A stretch of 40,261 bases of DNA from Candidatus Omnitrophota bacterium (lineage in GTDB: Bacteria > Omnitrophota > Gorgyraeia > Aquiviventales > Aquiviventaceae). This document shows positions 1-7,358 of this stretch, piece by piece. The stretch is taken from the NCBI GenBank assembly GCA_016206675.1, contig JACQRD010000080.1, positions 1 through 40,261 of the forward strand, written 5' to 3'. Made by a program: the position numbers and the translations under genes. Position 1 is the stretch's first letter; each line of letters opens with the position of its first letter. The notes beneath the pieces were generated by a model that worked only from the letters and a program-made list of their open reading frames with translations, was not told the DNA's origin and searched no databases.

Positions 1-879
1 CAGCCCCGAGATCAGGCGCCCCTGGCGCACCGCCTCGCGCATGCCGGAAAGCCGCCGGCCTGAGGCTTCCATCTCGACAAACTCGGCCAGCTCGGAGTCC
101 CGGTACAACAGATCCACCGCCGTGCCCTTCGCGACGAACTGCCCCCGCACCAGCCGCACCTCGCGCGGATCCGTCACCACCGCCCGCAGCCCGCGCCCAT
201 TGAGGTAGCCGGCCAGCTCCTGAAACTCATCGGTGCCGGTGGTAAAGTCGGTGTTTTCGATGAGGGCGATGCCGCGCACCGGCCGGCCCAGCCGCCGCGA
301 GACGGCGTGCAGCTCATCGACCAGCAGCTGGCGCGGATCCGGCGTGGCCGTGATCGCATGGCCGGGCAGCGCGCGCGCGAGCACGTCGCCGACCACATCC
401 AGGGTGATCGAGCAGGCGGTGGGCGCGTAGTGCACGCCGCCTACGCCCACCGCGTTGGGCTCCAGCATGCGGAAGGCGTCCCGCCAGTTGGCATGATCGT
501 AGATGGCGGTGGAGTCGAGCCGGCCGATCACCCCCAGCGGGCGGCTGCGCGGATGGACAGCCAGCTGCATCCACGCGGCGCGCGCCGGCTCGAAGGGGAT
601 GACCGCCCGCACCGATGGCACCCGGGCATAGAGGTGCGAGAGCCGCAAGAGCGCTTCCGCCAGCTGCTGGGCCATCTGGTGGAAGGTATAGAGCTGCGTG
701 CTGGTCAGCAGCCAGGGCTTCAGCGCGATGTCGATGGTCCGCGCGCGGCCGGCGTCGTCGACGTACGACATGCCGCGCACCTCGGCCAGCGCGCGGACGG
801 CATGCAGGCGGTCGTGCAGCGAGCGGCGGCTGACAGCGTGGAACGCGCGATCGAGCGTCGCGCGCGGGATGTAGTCCAT
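1..879 (-). CDS. ATP-grasp-like (circularly permuted type) protein, C-terminus outside window
   Basis: An open frame of 293 codons runs from an ATG at 879 to the window edge without a stop, so the C-terminal part is missing. Visible features resemble the front part of circularly permuted ATP-grasp / glutathionylspermidine-synthase-like proteins: an acidic-residue segment around FRMLEPNAVGVGG (about residue 135), IALIENTDF (about 205), then TDPREVRLVRGQFVAKGTAVDLLYRD (in two parts, about 235-260), which matches the way such proteins name a peptide or polyamine ligase pre-ATP-grasp region. No signal peptide or membrane segment is seen. A -10-like TATAGA (890-895) lies 10 nt upstream of the start and there is no clear Shine-Dalgarno. 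It diverges from tldD. The assignment is by eye; the coding frame is much surer than the family. Confidence 0.55.
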   Translation of the reverse strand, partial: MDYIPRATLDRAFHAVSRRSLHDRLHAVRALAEVRGMSYVDDAGRARTIDIALKPWLLTSTQLYTFHQMAQQLAEALLRLSHLYARVPSVRAVIPFEPARAAWMQLAVHPRSRPLGVIGRLDSTAIYDHANWRDAFRMLEPNAVGVGGVHYAPTACSITLDVVGDVLARALPGHAITATPDPRQLLVDELHAVSRRLGRPVRGIALIENTDFTTGTDEFQELAGYLNGRGLRAVVTDPREVRLVRGQFVAKGTAVDLLYRDSELAEFVEMEASGRRLSGMREAVRQGRLISGL

Positions 880-926
880 GGGAGTTCATTCTATACTAGA
901 CGAAACGCGGCGTCCAAGCTACCTGG

Positions 927-1065
927 TCCGTTTGTCGGTGACGTTCATCGGTGACGTAGCCCGTGTCGGTGTTCGGTAACGTTGTTCGTCTTACGTCTTT
1001 GACGAATCACGTAACCGACTGACGAAGCGGGCTACGTTACCGACAGACGAATGACGTCACCGAAC
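927..1065. repeat. Intergenic imperfect palindrome of TCGGTGACGT words (element R1)
   Basis: The whole divergent gap between the ATP-grasp-like gene and tldD is filled by degenerate copies of GTCGGTGACGT on the left and the complementary ACGTNACCGAC on the right, with GTAGCCCG / CGGGCTAC as matching landmarks in the two arms. It could fold into a long imperfect hairpin. The same word set reappears on the other side of tldD (2580-2709). Confidence 0.8.
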
Positions 1066-1094
1066 TATGGAGGACAACCAGAATTCCCTATGCT

Positions 1095-2576
1095 ATGATT
1101 CGTCAAACTTTCATGGCCGACCGCTCGGTGCCTCGCGACCTCATCGAGTCGCTCATCCGCGATTTGAAACGGCGCGGCGTCGATTACGCCGACGTCCGCT
1201 GGGAGCGGTTGCTCCACGAACATCTCCTCGCCGAGCAGGGCTGCGTGACCACGGTCAGCCTCTCTGAAAGCGCCGGCATCGGCATCCGGGTGCTCCTGAA
1301 GGGCTCGTGGGGCTTCGCCTCCACCCCGCATGTGACCAAGGCACGCCTGGCGCGGACGGTGGCTGACGCCATCGACCTGGCCAGAGCCTCCGCCGCGGTC
1401 AATAAGCAGCCGCGGCCCCTTGCTCCGGTGGAGCCGGTGAAGGCGCGGCATCGCTCGCCGTGCGCGGTCGATCCCTTCGACGTGCCCCTCTCAAAGAAGC
1501 TCGACTACCTCTTATGGGCCAACCAGGCGCTGTTGGGGCCGGATGCGATCCGTCGGGCGAGCAGCCATATGGACTTCTTCAAGCGGCGCAAGCTGTTCTG
1601 CTCAACCGACGGCGCGCAGATCGAGCAGGTGATCGTCGAAAGCGGGGCGGGCCTTGAAGTCGTCGCGCAAAGCGGCGGCGAAGTGCAAACCCGGTCGTTC
1701 CCGAATTCGCACCACGGGGCGCTGGCGCAGGCCGGCTTCGAGTATGTGAAGCGGCTGGACTTGGTGGGGGGTGCCTCGACGGCGCGGGAAGAAGCCCTGC
1801 ACCTGTTGCGCGCCAAGCCGCCGCGCGCCGGCCAGACCACGGTGATCCTGCATCCCACCCAAGTCGTCATGCAACTGCACGAATCGTGCGGCCATCCGGC
1901 GGAGCTGGATCGCGTGCTCGGGCAGGAACTGAGCTACGCCGGCGGCAGCTTCCTCATCCCGGAGGCGCTCAACCGCCTCCAGTACGGCTCCCGCCTGGTG
2001 AACATCATTGCCGATGCCACGGTCGCCAGCGGCGTGGGCAGCTTCGGTTTTGACGACGAAGGCGTGCCGGCGCGGCGGGTCGAGCTGGTGCGTGACGGCC
2101 GGTTTGTCGGCTACCTCAGCTCGCGGGAGTCGGCCGCGCGGCTGAAGCTGCCCTCTAGCGGCGGCATGATGCGGGCGGATGGCTGGAGCGTGCCGCCGCT
2201 GATCCGCATGACCAACGTCAATCTCGAGCCCGGCGAGGGCACGCTGGAGGAGCTGATGCGCAACGTCAAGCGCGGCTACCTACTGTCGACCAACAAGAGC
2301 TGGTCCATCGACGACCGGCGGCTCAACTTCCAGTTCACGACGGAAATCGGCTGGGAGATCCTCGAGGGGCGCCTGGGGGCGATCGTCAAGAATCCCCTGT
2401 ATACGGGGATGACCCCGCAGTTTTGGGGCCGCTGCACCGGCGTGGGACGGCGCGAGGACTGGCAGCTGTGGGGCGTGCCGAATTGCGCCAAAGGCGAACC
2501 GATGCAATTGATGCACGTCGGCCACGGAGCGCCGTATGCCCGTTTCGATCACGTGAGCGTTGCTGCGGCAACATGA
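1095..2576 (+). CDS. tldD: TldD metalloprotease subunit (TldD/PmbA family)
   Basis: A 493-residue TldD-family protein. In E. coli TldD and TldE form a zinc protease that processes microcin B17 and degrades unfolded peptides. The zinc motif HESCGH is present at residues 262-267 (His262, Glu263, His267), and the C-terminal part has the family's late NCAKGEP cysteine segment near residue 470. The N-terminal domain (about 10-230) is the usual TldD/PmbA substrate-channel half. The start is uncertain: ATG at 1095 or the in-frame ATG at 1113; a GGAGG at 1069-1073 is too far (21 nt) for 1095. The gene is bracketed by two copies of the same palindromic repeat and is followed by its partner tldE, as expected for a heterodimer. 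Confidence 0.9.
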   Translation: MIRQTFMADRSVPRDLIESLIRDLKRRGVDYADVRWERLLHEHLLAEQGCVTTVSLSESAGIGIRVLLKGSWGFASTPHVTKARLARTVADAIDLARASAAVNKQPRPLAPVEPVKARHRSPCAVDPFDVPLSKKLDYLLWANQALLGPDAIRRASSHMDFFKRRKLFCSTDGAQIEQVIVESGAGLEVVAQSGGEVQTRSFPNSHHGALAQAGFEYVKRLDLVGGASTAREEALHLLRAKPPRAGQTTVILHPTQVVMQLHESCGHPAELDRVLGQELSYAGGSFLIPEALNRLQYGSRLVNIIADATVASGVGSFGFDDEGVPARRVELVRDGRFVGYLSSRESAARLKLPSSGGMMRADGWSVPPLIRMTNVNLEPGEGTLEELMRNVKRGYLLSTNKSWSIDDRRLNFQFTTEIGWEILEGRLGAIVKNPLYTGMTPQFWGRCTGVGRREDWQLWGVPNCAKGEPMQLMHVGHGAPYARFDHVSVAAAT

Positions 2577-2579
2577 TCT

Positions 2580-2709
2580 CCGGTGACGTCATTCGTTTGT
2601 CGGTGACGTGGCCCGTTTCGTCCGTCGGTGACGTTTGTCGTCACAGACGAACGACGTCACCGAACAACGACACGGGCAACGTCACCGATTACCGTCACCG
2701 ACACACGAC
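2580..2709. repeat. Palindromic TCGGTGACGT repeat between tldD and tldE (element R2)
   Basis: Begins 4 nt after the tldD stop and ends 2 nt before the tldE ATG. The left arm has three TCGGTGACGT-type words and a GTGGCCCGTTTCG segment; the right arm has three ACGTCACCGA/CCGTCACCGA words and the matching CACGGGCAACG. It is the same word family as R1 at 927-1065, in the same palindromic layout. The tldE frame is open upstream through part of it, so an automatic caller could add 28 spurious repeat-encoded residues to tldE. Confidence 0.85.
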
Positions 2710-2711
2710 CA

Positions 2712-4061
2712 ATGATTGGTGAAAACAAGCTCTTAACGACCTTGGCGGGCCTCGTCAAGCGGACAAAGGGGGACGGGGTCAGCGTGTGCGCGCATGCGAA
2801 GACGCGGCGCGTCTCCCGCTTCGCCTACGAAGCCATCCATCAGGATCTGCGGCAGGAGAGCATGGGGGTCACCGTCAAGGTGATCCACAACCGCCGCATC
2901 GGGATCGCCGGCGCAGAGACGCTGGAGGCGGCCAGCTTGAACCGCTGCGCGCGCGCCGCGGCGACCATCGCCCGCCACGCTCCGCAACAGCGTGACCTGC
3001 CGGCACTGCCGCAGCGCTTCCGCACCAGGGACCGGGCGGATTATGCCCCCGCAACGGCGCGCTTGCCAGCGACGGAGTGCGTGGCGGCGCTGAAAGCGCT
3101 CTTGCGCATCTGCCAGGGAGCCGGCGCCGCGCTGGCCGGCTCCCTGGTCACCGGCGAGGATGAGTTCGCGGTGGTCAACTGCGCTGGCGTGGCCTGCTAT
3201 GCCGCCTCGACGGTGGCCAGCGCGAAGCTGGTGACGATGTACCGGAGGTTGTCGGGCTACGCCAGCGGCACGCACCATGACATAGCACAGTTGGATCTGG
3301 AAGCGCTGCTGAAGCGCTCGCTCGCGCAATCGCTCAGCCAGGTCGAGCCGGTCACGCTGCCATTGGGCACCTACGAGGTGATCCTCGAGCCTGAAGCCGT
3401 AGCTGAACTGGTGAGCTGGCTGGGCTACACGGCCTTCGGGGCCAAGGCGGTTGAGGAGCGCTCCAGCTGCCTGGCGGGCCGCCTGGGCGATCAACTCATG
3501 GATCGGCGGATCACCATCTACGATGACGGCAACGACCCCGAGATGCTGCGCATGCCGTTCGACTTCGAGGGCACGCCGAAGCAGCGCGTCACACTCATCG
3601 ACAGCGGCCGGGCCGCCGGCATCGTGTATGATACGCTGTATGGGATGCGCTTCGGCCGTCCCTCCACCGGCCACGGGATGCCGCCGGGCGAAACGGAGGG
3701 CCCGCTGCCGCTGCATCTGGGCATGGCACCCGGAGCGGCCACGATGGAGGAGCTCCTGCGCGCCTGCCCGCGCGGCGTGCTGATTCCGCGGTTTCACTAC
3801 GTCAACGGCCTGCTCAACCCGCGGGAGGCGGTGATGACCGGGCTCACACGGGAGGGCGCGTGGCTCATCGAGGAAGGGCGGCTGACGCGCCCGGTGACGA
3901 CGATGCGCTTCACCCAAAGCATGCTGGAAGCGTTCAGCCATGTGGCCGGCGTCGGCAAGACGCGCGGCCTGATCGCTGACCCCAGCCAAGAGCTGGGTTG
4001 TGCCGTCGTGCCCGCGTTGCATCTCAAGAAATTTGCCTTCACAGGCAGGAGCGAACCGTGA
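2712..4061 (+). CDS. pmbA: TldE/PmbA, non-catalytic partner of TldD
   Basis: 449 residues from the ATG at 2712 (MIGENK). It belongs to the TldD/PmbA superfamily but lacks the HExxxH zinc motif: the equivalent region reads LEPEAVAELVSWLGYTAFG, typical of PmbA/TldE. The C-terminal half keeps family landmarks such as GAATMEELL, FHYVNGLLNPREAVMTGLTR and the SHVAGVG segment. In known heterodimers TldE completes the proteolytic chamber while TldD carries the zinc. Upstream in-frame codons from 2628 lie entirely inside the palindromic repeat and are unlikely to be translated. The TGA stop overlaps the GTG start of the next gene, so the two are probably co-transcribed and coupled. Confidence 0.88.
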   Translation: MIGENKLLTTLAGLVKRTKGDGVSVCAHAKTRRVSRFAYEAIHQDLRQESMGVTVKVIHNRRIGIAGAETLEAASLNRCARAAATIARHAPQQRDLPALPQRFRTRDRADYAPATARLPATECVAALKALLRICQGAGAALAGSLVTGEDEFAVVNCAGVACYAASTVASAKLVTMYRRLSGYASGTHHDIAQLDLEALLKRSLAQSLSQVEPVTLPLGTYEVILEPEAVAELVSWLGYTAFGAKAVEERSSCLAGRLGDQLMDRRITIYDDGNDPEMLRMPFDFEGTPKQRVTLIDSGRAAGIVYDTLYGMRFGRPSTGHGMPPGETEGPLPLHLGMAPGAATMEELLRACPRGVLIPRFHYVNGLLNPREAVMTGLTREGAWLIEEGRLTRPVTTMRFTQSMLEAFSHVAGVGKTRGLIADPSQELGCAVVPALHLKKFAFTGRSEP

Positions 4062-5269
4062 AAGGCCGCCTCGCTAGCACTCAGCACACAGCACACAGCA
4101 CACAGTGTTTCTGGTTTTTGCTGTCTGCTGTCTGCTGTCTGCTGTCTGCTGACGGATGTTCGACGCTCGTCCATATGCATCCAGCCGACCGGGCTTCGGC
4201 CGCCTCACAGCAGGCTGAGCCTCCGCTCGAGGATGGCTACACCGACTATGCGGGCATCATTCACGTCCACACCACCTACTCGCACGACGCCCATGGCCGG
4301 TTTGAGGACGTGGTGCGGGTGGCCAACGCCCAGCGGCTGGACTACGTCATCCTCACCGAGCACAACAATCTCCATCCCTTGCGCGACGGCCTGCAAGGAT
4401 GGCACGGGGCCACCCTCGTGCTTGTCGGCATGGAGATCTCCGCGCGCGACGGCCATTACCTGGCCCTGAACGTCACGCAGGAGATTAACCGCGACGCACT
4501 GACCACCCAACAGGTCATCGATGAAGTGGCGCGGCAAGGCGGGTTGGGGTTCATCGCCCACCCCTACTTCAAGCACGGCCGCTGGCGCAACTGGAACGTC
4601 CATGGCTTTACGGGGGTGGAAGCCTACAATGTGGCGCACGACACGCTGGATGAAAACCGGATGCGGCTGGTGCTCTGGACGCTGACGACGCCGGCCGAGC
4701 CGTTTTACTACTCGATTCTGGATAGGCCGTACGATCCCTTGGCGAAGTGGGACGAGCTGATCCGCCAGCACGGCCACGTGGTGGGCATCGGCTCCGCGGA
4801 TGCGCATGAGTTCCATCTGATGGGCATTAAGTTCGCCTCGTATGACGACGTCTTCCAGCTGGTGCGCACCCATGTCTTGTTGCCGGAGCCACCATTGACA
4901 GCGGAGAAGGTCTACTCCGCCCTCAAGCAAGGACATGCGTTCATGTCTATCGGCTTGATCGGCAACGCCAAGGGATTCGCCTTCGTGGCGCAGAAGGATG
5001 ACCGGGTGCTTGGCGTGATGGGGGATAGCGTGGAGCTGACCGACGGGCTGCACCTGACCACGGCGCTGCCGGCTCCGGCGAACCTGACGCTGTTTCGGGG
5101 AGGCGTGCCTGTGGCCAGCTTCACGGGAACGCGCTGGCGCATGCCGGTTGATACGCCGGGTGTCTACCGCGTCGAGGCCATGCGCCATGGCAAGCCATGG
5201 ATCTTCTCGAATCCCATCTACGTGCGCCCGGCGGCGGCGATCGTCGATAGCCCGACGCCGCATGATTAG
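4058..5269 (+). CDS. Exported PHP-domain protein, possible lipoprotein
   Basis: 403 residues from a GTG at 4058 that overlaps the tldE stop and is preceded by AGGAG at good spacing. The mature part is a PHP-superfamily metal phosphoesterase fold: IHVHTTYSHDAHG (first metal-binding His pair), LTEHNN, GMEISARDGHYLAL, GFIAHPYF and GSADAHEF in the expected order. The substrate is unknown. The N-terminus is a signal peptide coded by the heptamer palindrome at 4078-4152: polar QHTAHSTQ, then FWFLLSAVCCLLSA, then DGC, a possible but imperfect lipobox. The last bases overlap the start of the next gene by 8 nt. PHP proteins with signal peptides often act as envelope phosphoesterases, but nothing here fixes the function. 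Confidence 0.82.
   Translation: MKGRLASTQHTAHSTQCFWFLLSAVCCLLSADGCSTLVHMHPADRASAASQQAEPPLEDGYTDYAGIIHVHTTYSHDAHGRFEDVVRVANAQRLDYVILTEHNNLHPLRDGLQGWHGATLVLVGMEISARDGHYLALNVTQEINRDALTTQQVIDEVARQGGLGFIAHPYFKHGRWRNWNVHGFTGVEAYNVAHDTLDENRMRLVLWTLTTPAEPFYYSILDRPYDPLAKWDELIRQHGHVVGIGSADAHEFHLMGIKFASYDDVFQLVRTHVLLPEPPLTAEKVYSALKQGHAFMSIGLIGNAKGFAFVAQKDDRVLGVMGDSVELTDGLHLTTALPAPANLTLFRGGVPVASFTGTRWRMPVDTPGVYRVEAMRHGKPWIFSNPIYVRPAAAIVDSPTPHD
4078..4152. repeat. Heptamer palindrome CAGCACA / CTGTCTG inside a signal peptide (element R3)
   Basis: The left arm is AGCACAC in tandem (period 7), the loop is TGTTTCTGGTTTTT, and the right arm is CTGTCTG in tandem, complementary to the left arm at most positions. 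It lies wholly inside the 5' coding sequence of the PHP protein and gives its n-region and hydrophobic core. The loop resembles those of the elements at 5268-5337 and 27575-27653. Confidence 0.88.
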
Positions 5270-6272
5270 CAGACAGCAAACAGCAGACAGCAGACAGTAT
5301 TTTTGGCTCTTACTGTGTGCTGTGTGCTGTGTGCTGACGGCTATCCAAGGATGCGCCTATGCGCCATTACGGGAGGGCGCAACTCACACGCTGAAGGCGC
5401 TGCCCCAAGAACTTGTCGTGTACTACGACTACCCCGCGCACCGCCACGAGGCGGTTTCCCTGCTGATTCGGCATCACGCCGCCTTCAGCGAATACCTCGT
5501 GCGATTTCCCCTCTCTCTTCCTGCGGGCCTTAAGCCGACAGAGCCCGTGGTGGAGTTTGAATGGTTTGAATCCCATGCCGTGGGCCGGCGGGGTGCGATC
5601 GTGTTCAACCCGATCCTCGGCGGCGACTACCCGGTGGAGCGGGGCGTCTGCCGCACCTTCGCGCGGCAGGGATGGCACGTGGCACTGGTGCATCGCAAAA
5701 CCCTGAAGGTGTCTCCGGAGCATGAGGTCGCCCATCTGGAGCGGCTGCTGCGCCAGGGGATGGTGCGCATCCGCCAGGTGACGGATTGGATGACGGCGCA
5801 TGAGCGGGTGGATGCCGCGCGGCTGGGCAGTTTCGGCATCAGCATGGGAGGCATCGTCACCGTGATGGCCGCGGCGGTGGAGCCGCGCCTGCACGCGCAC
5901 GTCATCGCGCTGGCTGGGGGACCGCTCGCTGACATCCTCACCTCCTCACCCGACCGGATGATTCGCCAACCCCGCGGCTTGTACCTGGCGCGCAACCGGA
6001 TGGACCTGGAGACGATGGAACGCCTCCTGCGAGAGGCGGTCCACACCGATCCCATCCGCTTAGCCCCCTACGTCGATCGGCGGCGCGTCTTCATGGTGAT
6101 CGCGCTGGCGGATCGCACCATCGGCCGCGCCAACGCCCTGCGTTTGTGGCGGGCGCTGGGCCGCCCGCAAGCCGTGTTTCTGCCGTTCGGGCACTATACG
6201 GCCTACCTCTCTCTGCCCTATCTCCAATACGCCGGTCTGCGCTTCTTGAACGAGCAGCTCGCGAGTCCGTAG
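5262..6272 (+). CDS. Exported alpha/beta hydrolase, probable lipoprotein
   Basis: 336 residues from the ATG at 5262, which overlaps the stop of the PHP gene by 8 nt. The nucleophile elbow GISMGG (Gly-X-Ser-X-Gly) sits near residue 190 in LGSFGISMGGIVTVMA, and a late His in PFGHYTAYL is a candidate catalytic His. The fold therefore looks like an alpha/beta-hydrolase esterase or lipase; the substrate is not predictable. The N-terminus is repeat-encoded: SRQQTADSRQ, then FWLLLCAVCCVLTA, then IQGC, an acceptable lipobox, so membrane anchoring is likely. The stop codon falls in the first unit of the next heptamer element (6264-6339). It forms a tight pair with the preceding PHP lipoprotein. Confidence 0.8.
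   Translation: MISRQQTADSRQYFWLLLCAVCCVLTAIQGCAYAPLREGATHTLKALPQELVVYYDYPAHRHEAVSLLIRHHAAFSEYLVRFPLSLPAGLKPTEPVVEFEWFESHAVGRRGAIVFNPILGGDYPVERGVCRTFARQGWHVALVHRKTLKVSPEHEVAHLERLLRQGMVRIRQVTDWMTAHERVDAARLGSFGISMGGIVTVMAAAVEPRLHAHVIALAGGPLADILTSSPDRMIRQPRGLYLARNRMDLETMERLLREAVHTDPIRLAPYVDRRRVFMVIALADRTIGRANALRLWRALGRPQAVFLPFGHYTAYLSLPYLQYAGLRFLNEQLASP
5268..5337. repeat. Heptamer palindrome AGCAGAC / CTGTGTG inside a signal peptide (element R4)
   Basis: Tandem AGCAGAC units, loop TATTTTTGGCTCTTA, then tandem CTGTGTG units (arms complementary except G/C at one position per unit). It begins at the stop codon of the PHP gene and lies inside the first 26 codons of the hydrolase gene. Confidence 0.88.
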
Positions 6273-6339
6273 TCCGAAGTCCGTAGACCGTAGCCAAACC
6301 GCTTTCGCTACGGACTACCGACTACAGACTATGGACTAA
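6264..6339. repeat. Heptamer palindrome AGTCCGT / ACGGACT (element R5)
   Basis: The left arm is AGTCCGT AGTCCGA AGTCCGT AGACCGT AGCC; the loop is AAACCGCTTTC; the right arm is GCTACGG ACTACCG ACTACAG ACTATGG ACT. The arms are complementary over about 30 nt with a few mismatches. It separates the hydrolase gene from ispH and contains the hydrolase stop codon. It could act as a terminator-like or processing hairpin, but there is no U tract. Confidence 0.85.
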
Positions 6340-6355
6340 TCCTGCGGTACTTCCG

Positions 6356-6361
6356 TATAAT
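6356..6361 (+). promoter_or_regulatory. Perfect -10 box TATAAT just upstream of ispH
   Basis: TATAAT ends 6 nt before the ispH ATG, and a partial -35 (TGGACT, 6332-6337) lies 18 nt upstream. With this geometry transcription would start at or next to the ATG, giving a leaderless message. No Shine-Dalgarno is visible for ispH, which fits. The box follows directly after repeat R5. Confidence 0.5.
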
Positions 6362-6367
6362 GAACAC

Positions 6368-7342
6368 ATGCCTCTGCAGCGAGTGATCTTGGCCAAACCC
6401 CGCGGCTTCTGCGCCGGCGTAGACCGCGCCATCGAGGTGGTCGAGCAGGCGCTCGAGCGCTTCCCAGGGCCTGTCTACGTAAGGAAGGAAATTGTCCACA
6501 ACCCCCACGTCGTCAACGCCCTGCGGCGCAAGGGCGCGGTTTTCGTCGATGAGCTGACGGAGGTGCCCGCGGGCGCGACGACGATCTTCAGCGCCCACGG
6601 CGTCTCGCCGGCGGTCCATGAGGCCGCCCGGCAGCGGCAGCTGCAGGTGATCGACGCCACCTGCCCGCTGGTCACCAAAGTCCATGTGGAAGCCAAGCGC
6701 TTCGCCCGCGAAGGCTCCACCATGCTGCTGATCGGCCATGCCGGCCATGAAGAGGTGGAGGGCACGATGGGCGAAGCGCCGGCCTCGATCCGGCTGATCC
6801 AGACGGTGGAGGACGCCAAGACTGTCTCCGTGCCCGATCCCGACCGAGTGGCCGTCATCACGCAGACAACGCTGAGCATGGATGACACGCGGGCCATCAT
6901 CGACGCGCTGAAGGCGCGCTTCCCCAAGCTGGTGGTCCCGGCCAAGGAGGATATCTGCTACGCCACCCAAAACCGGCAAAATGCCGTGAAGGCTCTCGCC
7001 AAGGACGCCGAGGTCATCCTGGTGATCGGGGCGAACAACAGCTCCAACTCCATCCGCCTGACGGAAGTGGCCGAAGCGGCGGGGCGGCGCGCGCATCTGA
7101 TCAACGACGCCGGCGAAATCCAGGCCGGCTGGTTCGAGGGGGTTGGGTGCGTCGGGGTGACCTCCGGCGCCTCAGCCCCCGAGCATCTCGTGCAGGAGGT
7201 GGTGGAGGCCCTCAAGCGCCTGGGGGCCACGCAGGTGGAGGAATGGGAGCTGACCCGCGAAGACGTCAGCTTCGGCCTGCCCCTCGAACTGCAGAGACTG
7301 GAAGCTGGAAGCGAGAAACCGGATCCAGCCTCCAGCCTCTAG
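6368..7342 (+). CDS. ispH: 4-hydroxy-3-methylbut-2-enyl diphosphate reductase
   Basis: 324 residues, the last enzyme of the non-mevalonate (MEP) isoprenoid pathway; a [4Fe-4S] protein that converts HMBPP to IPP and DMAPP. The three cluster cysteines are present at Cys15 (RGFCAGV), Cys99 (DATCPLV) and Cys197 (DICYAT). The substrate and acid residues are in VHNPHVV, GHAGHEEVEGTMGE (Glu131) and the SGASAPE segment. The start is set by the TATAAT box and by the family N-terminus (MPLQRVILAKPRGFC). The last 14 or so residues (LEAGSEKPDPASSL) lie in the heptamer palindrome at 7295-7353 and are not family sequence. IspE at the far end of the window acts in the same pathway. Confidence 0.96.
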   Translation: MPLQRVILAKPRGFCAGVDRAIEVVEQALERFPGPVYVRKEIVHNPHVVNALRRKGAVFVDELTEVPAGATTIFSAHGVSPAVHEAARQRQLQVIDATCPLVTKVHVEAKRFAREGSTMLLIGHAGHEEVEGTMGEAPASIRLIQTVEDAKTVSVPDPDRVAVITQTTLSMDDTRAIIDALKARFPKLVVPAKEDICYATQNRQNAVKALAKDAEVILVIGANNSSNSIRLTEVAEAAGRRAHLINDAGEIQAGWFEGVGCVGVTSGASAPEHLVQEVVEALKRLGATQVEEWELTREDVSFGLPLELQRLEAGSEKPDPASSL

Positions 7343-7353
7343 CCTCCAGCTTC
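7295..7353. repeat. Heptamer palindrome GGAAGCT / CCAGCCT overlapping the ispH 3' end (element R6)
   Basis: The left arm reads CTGGAAGCTGGAAGC, the loop GAGAAACCGGAT, and the right arm CCAGCCT CCAGCCT CTAGCCT CCAGCTT. The ispH stop codon (TAG in CTCTAG) lies in the right arm, so the C-terminal tail of IspH is repeat-encoded. The same word family recurs at 22913-22983. Confidence 0.82.
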
Positions 7354-7358
7354 GACGC

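Noticed and set aside
307..954. Long plus-strand open frame over the ATP-grasp-like gene
   Set aside because: Arg/Gly/Ala-rich translation without recognisable motifs; it is the antisense shadow of the minus-strand frame, which has family-like segments.
2628..2711. A 28-residue N-terminal extension of TldE
   Set aside because: It lies entirely inside the palindromic repeat R2 and has no family similarity; ATG 2712 gives a normal N-terminus.
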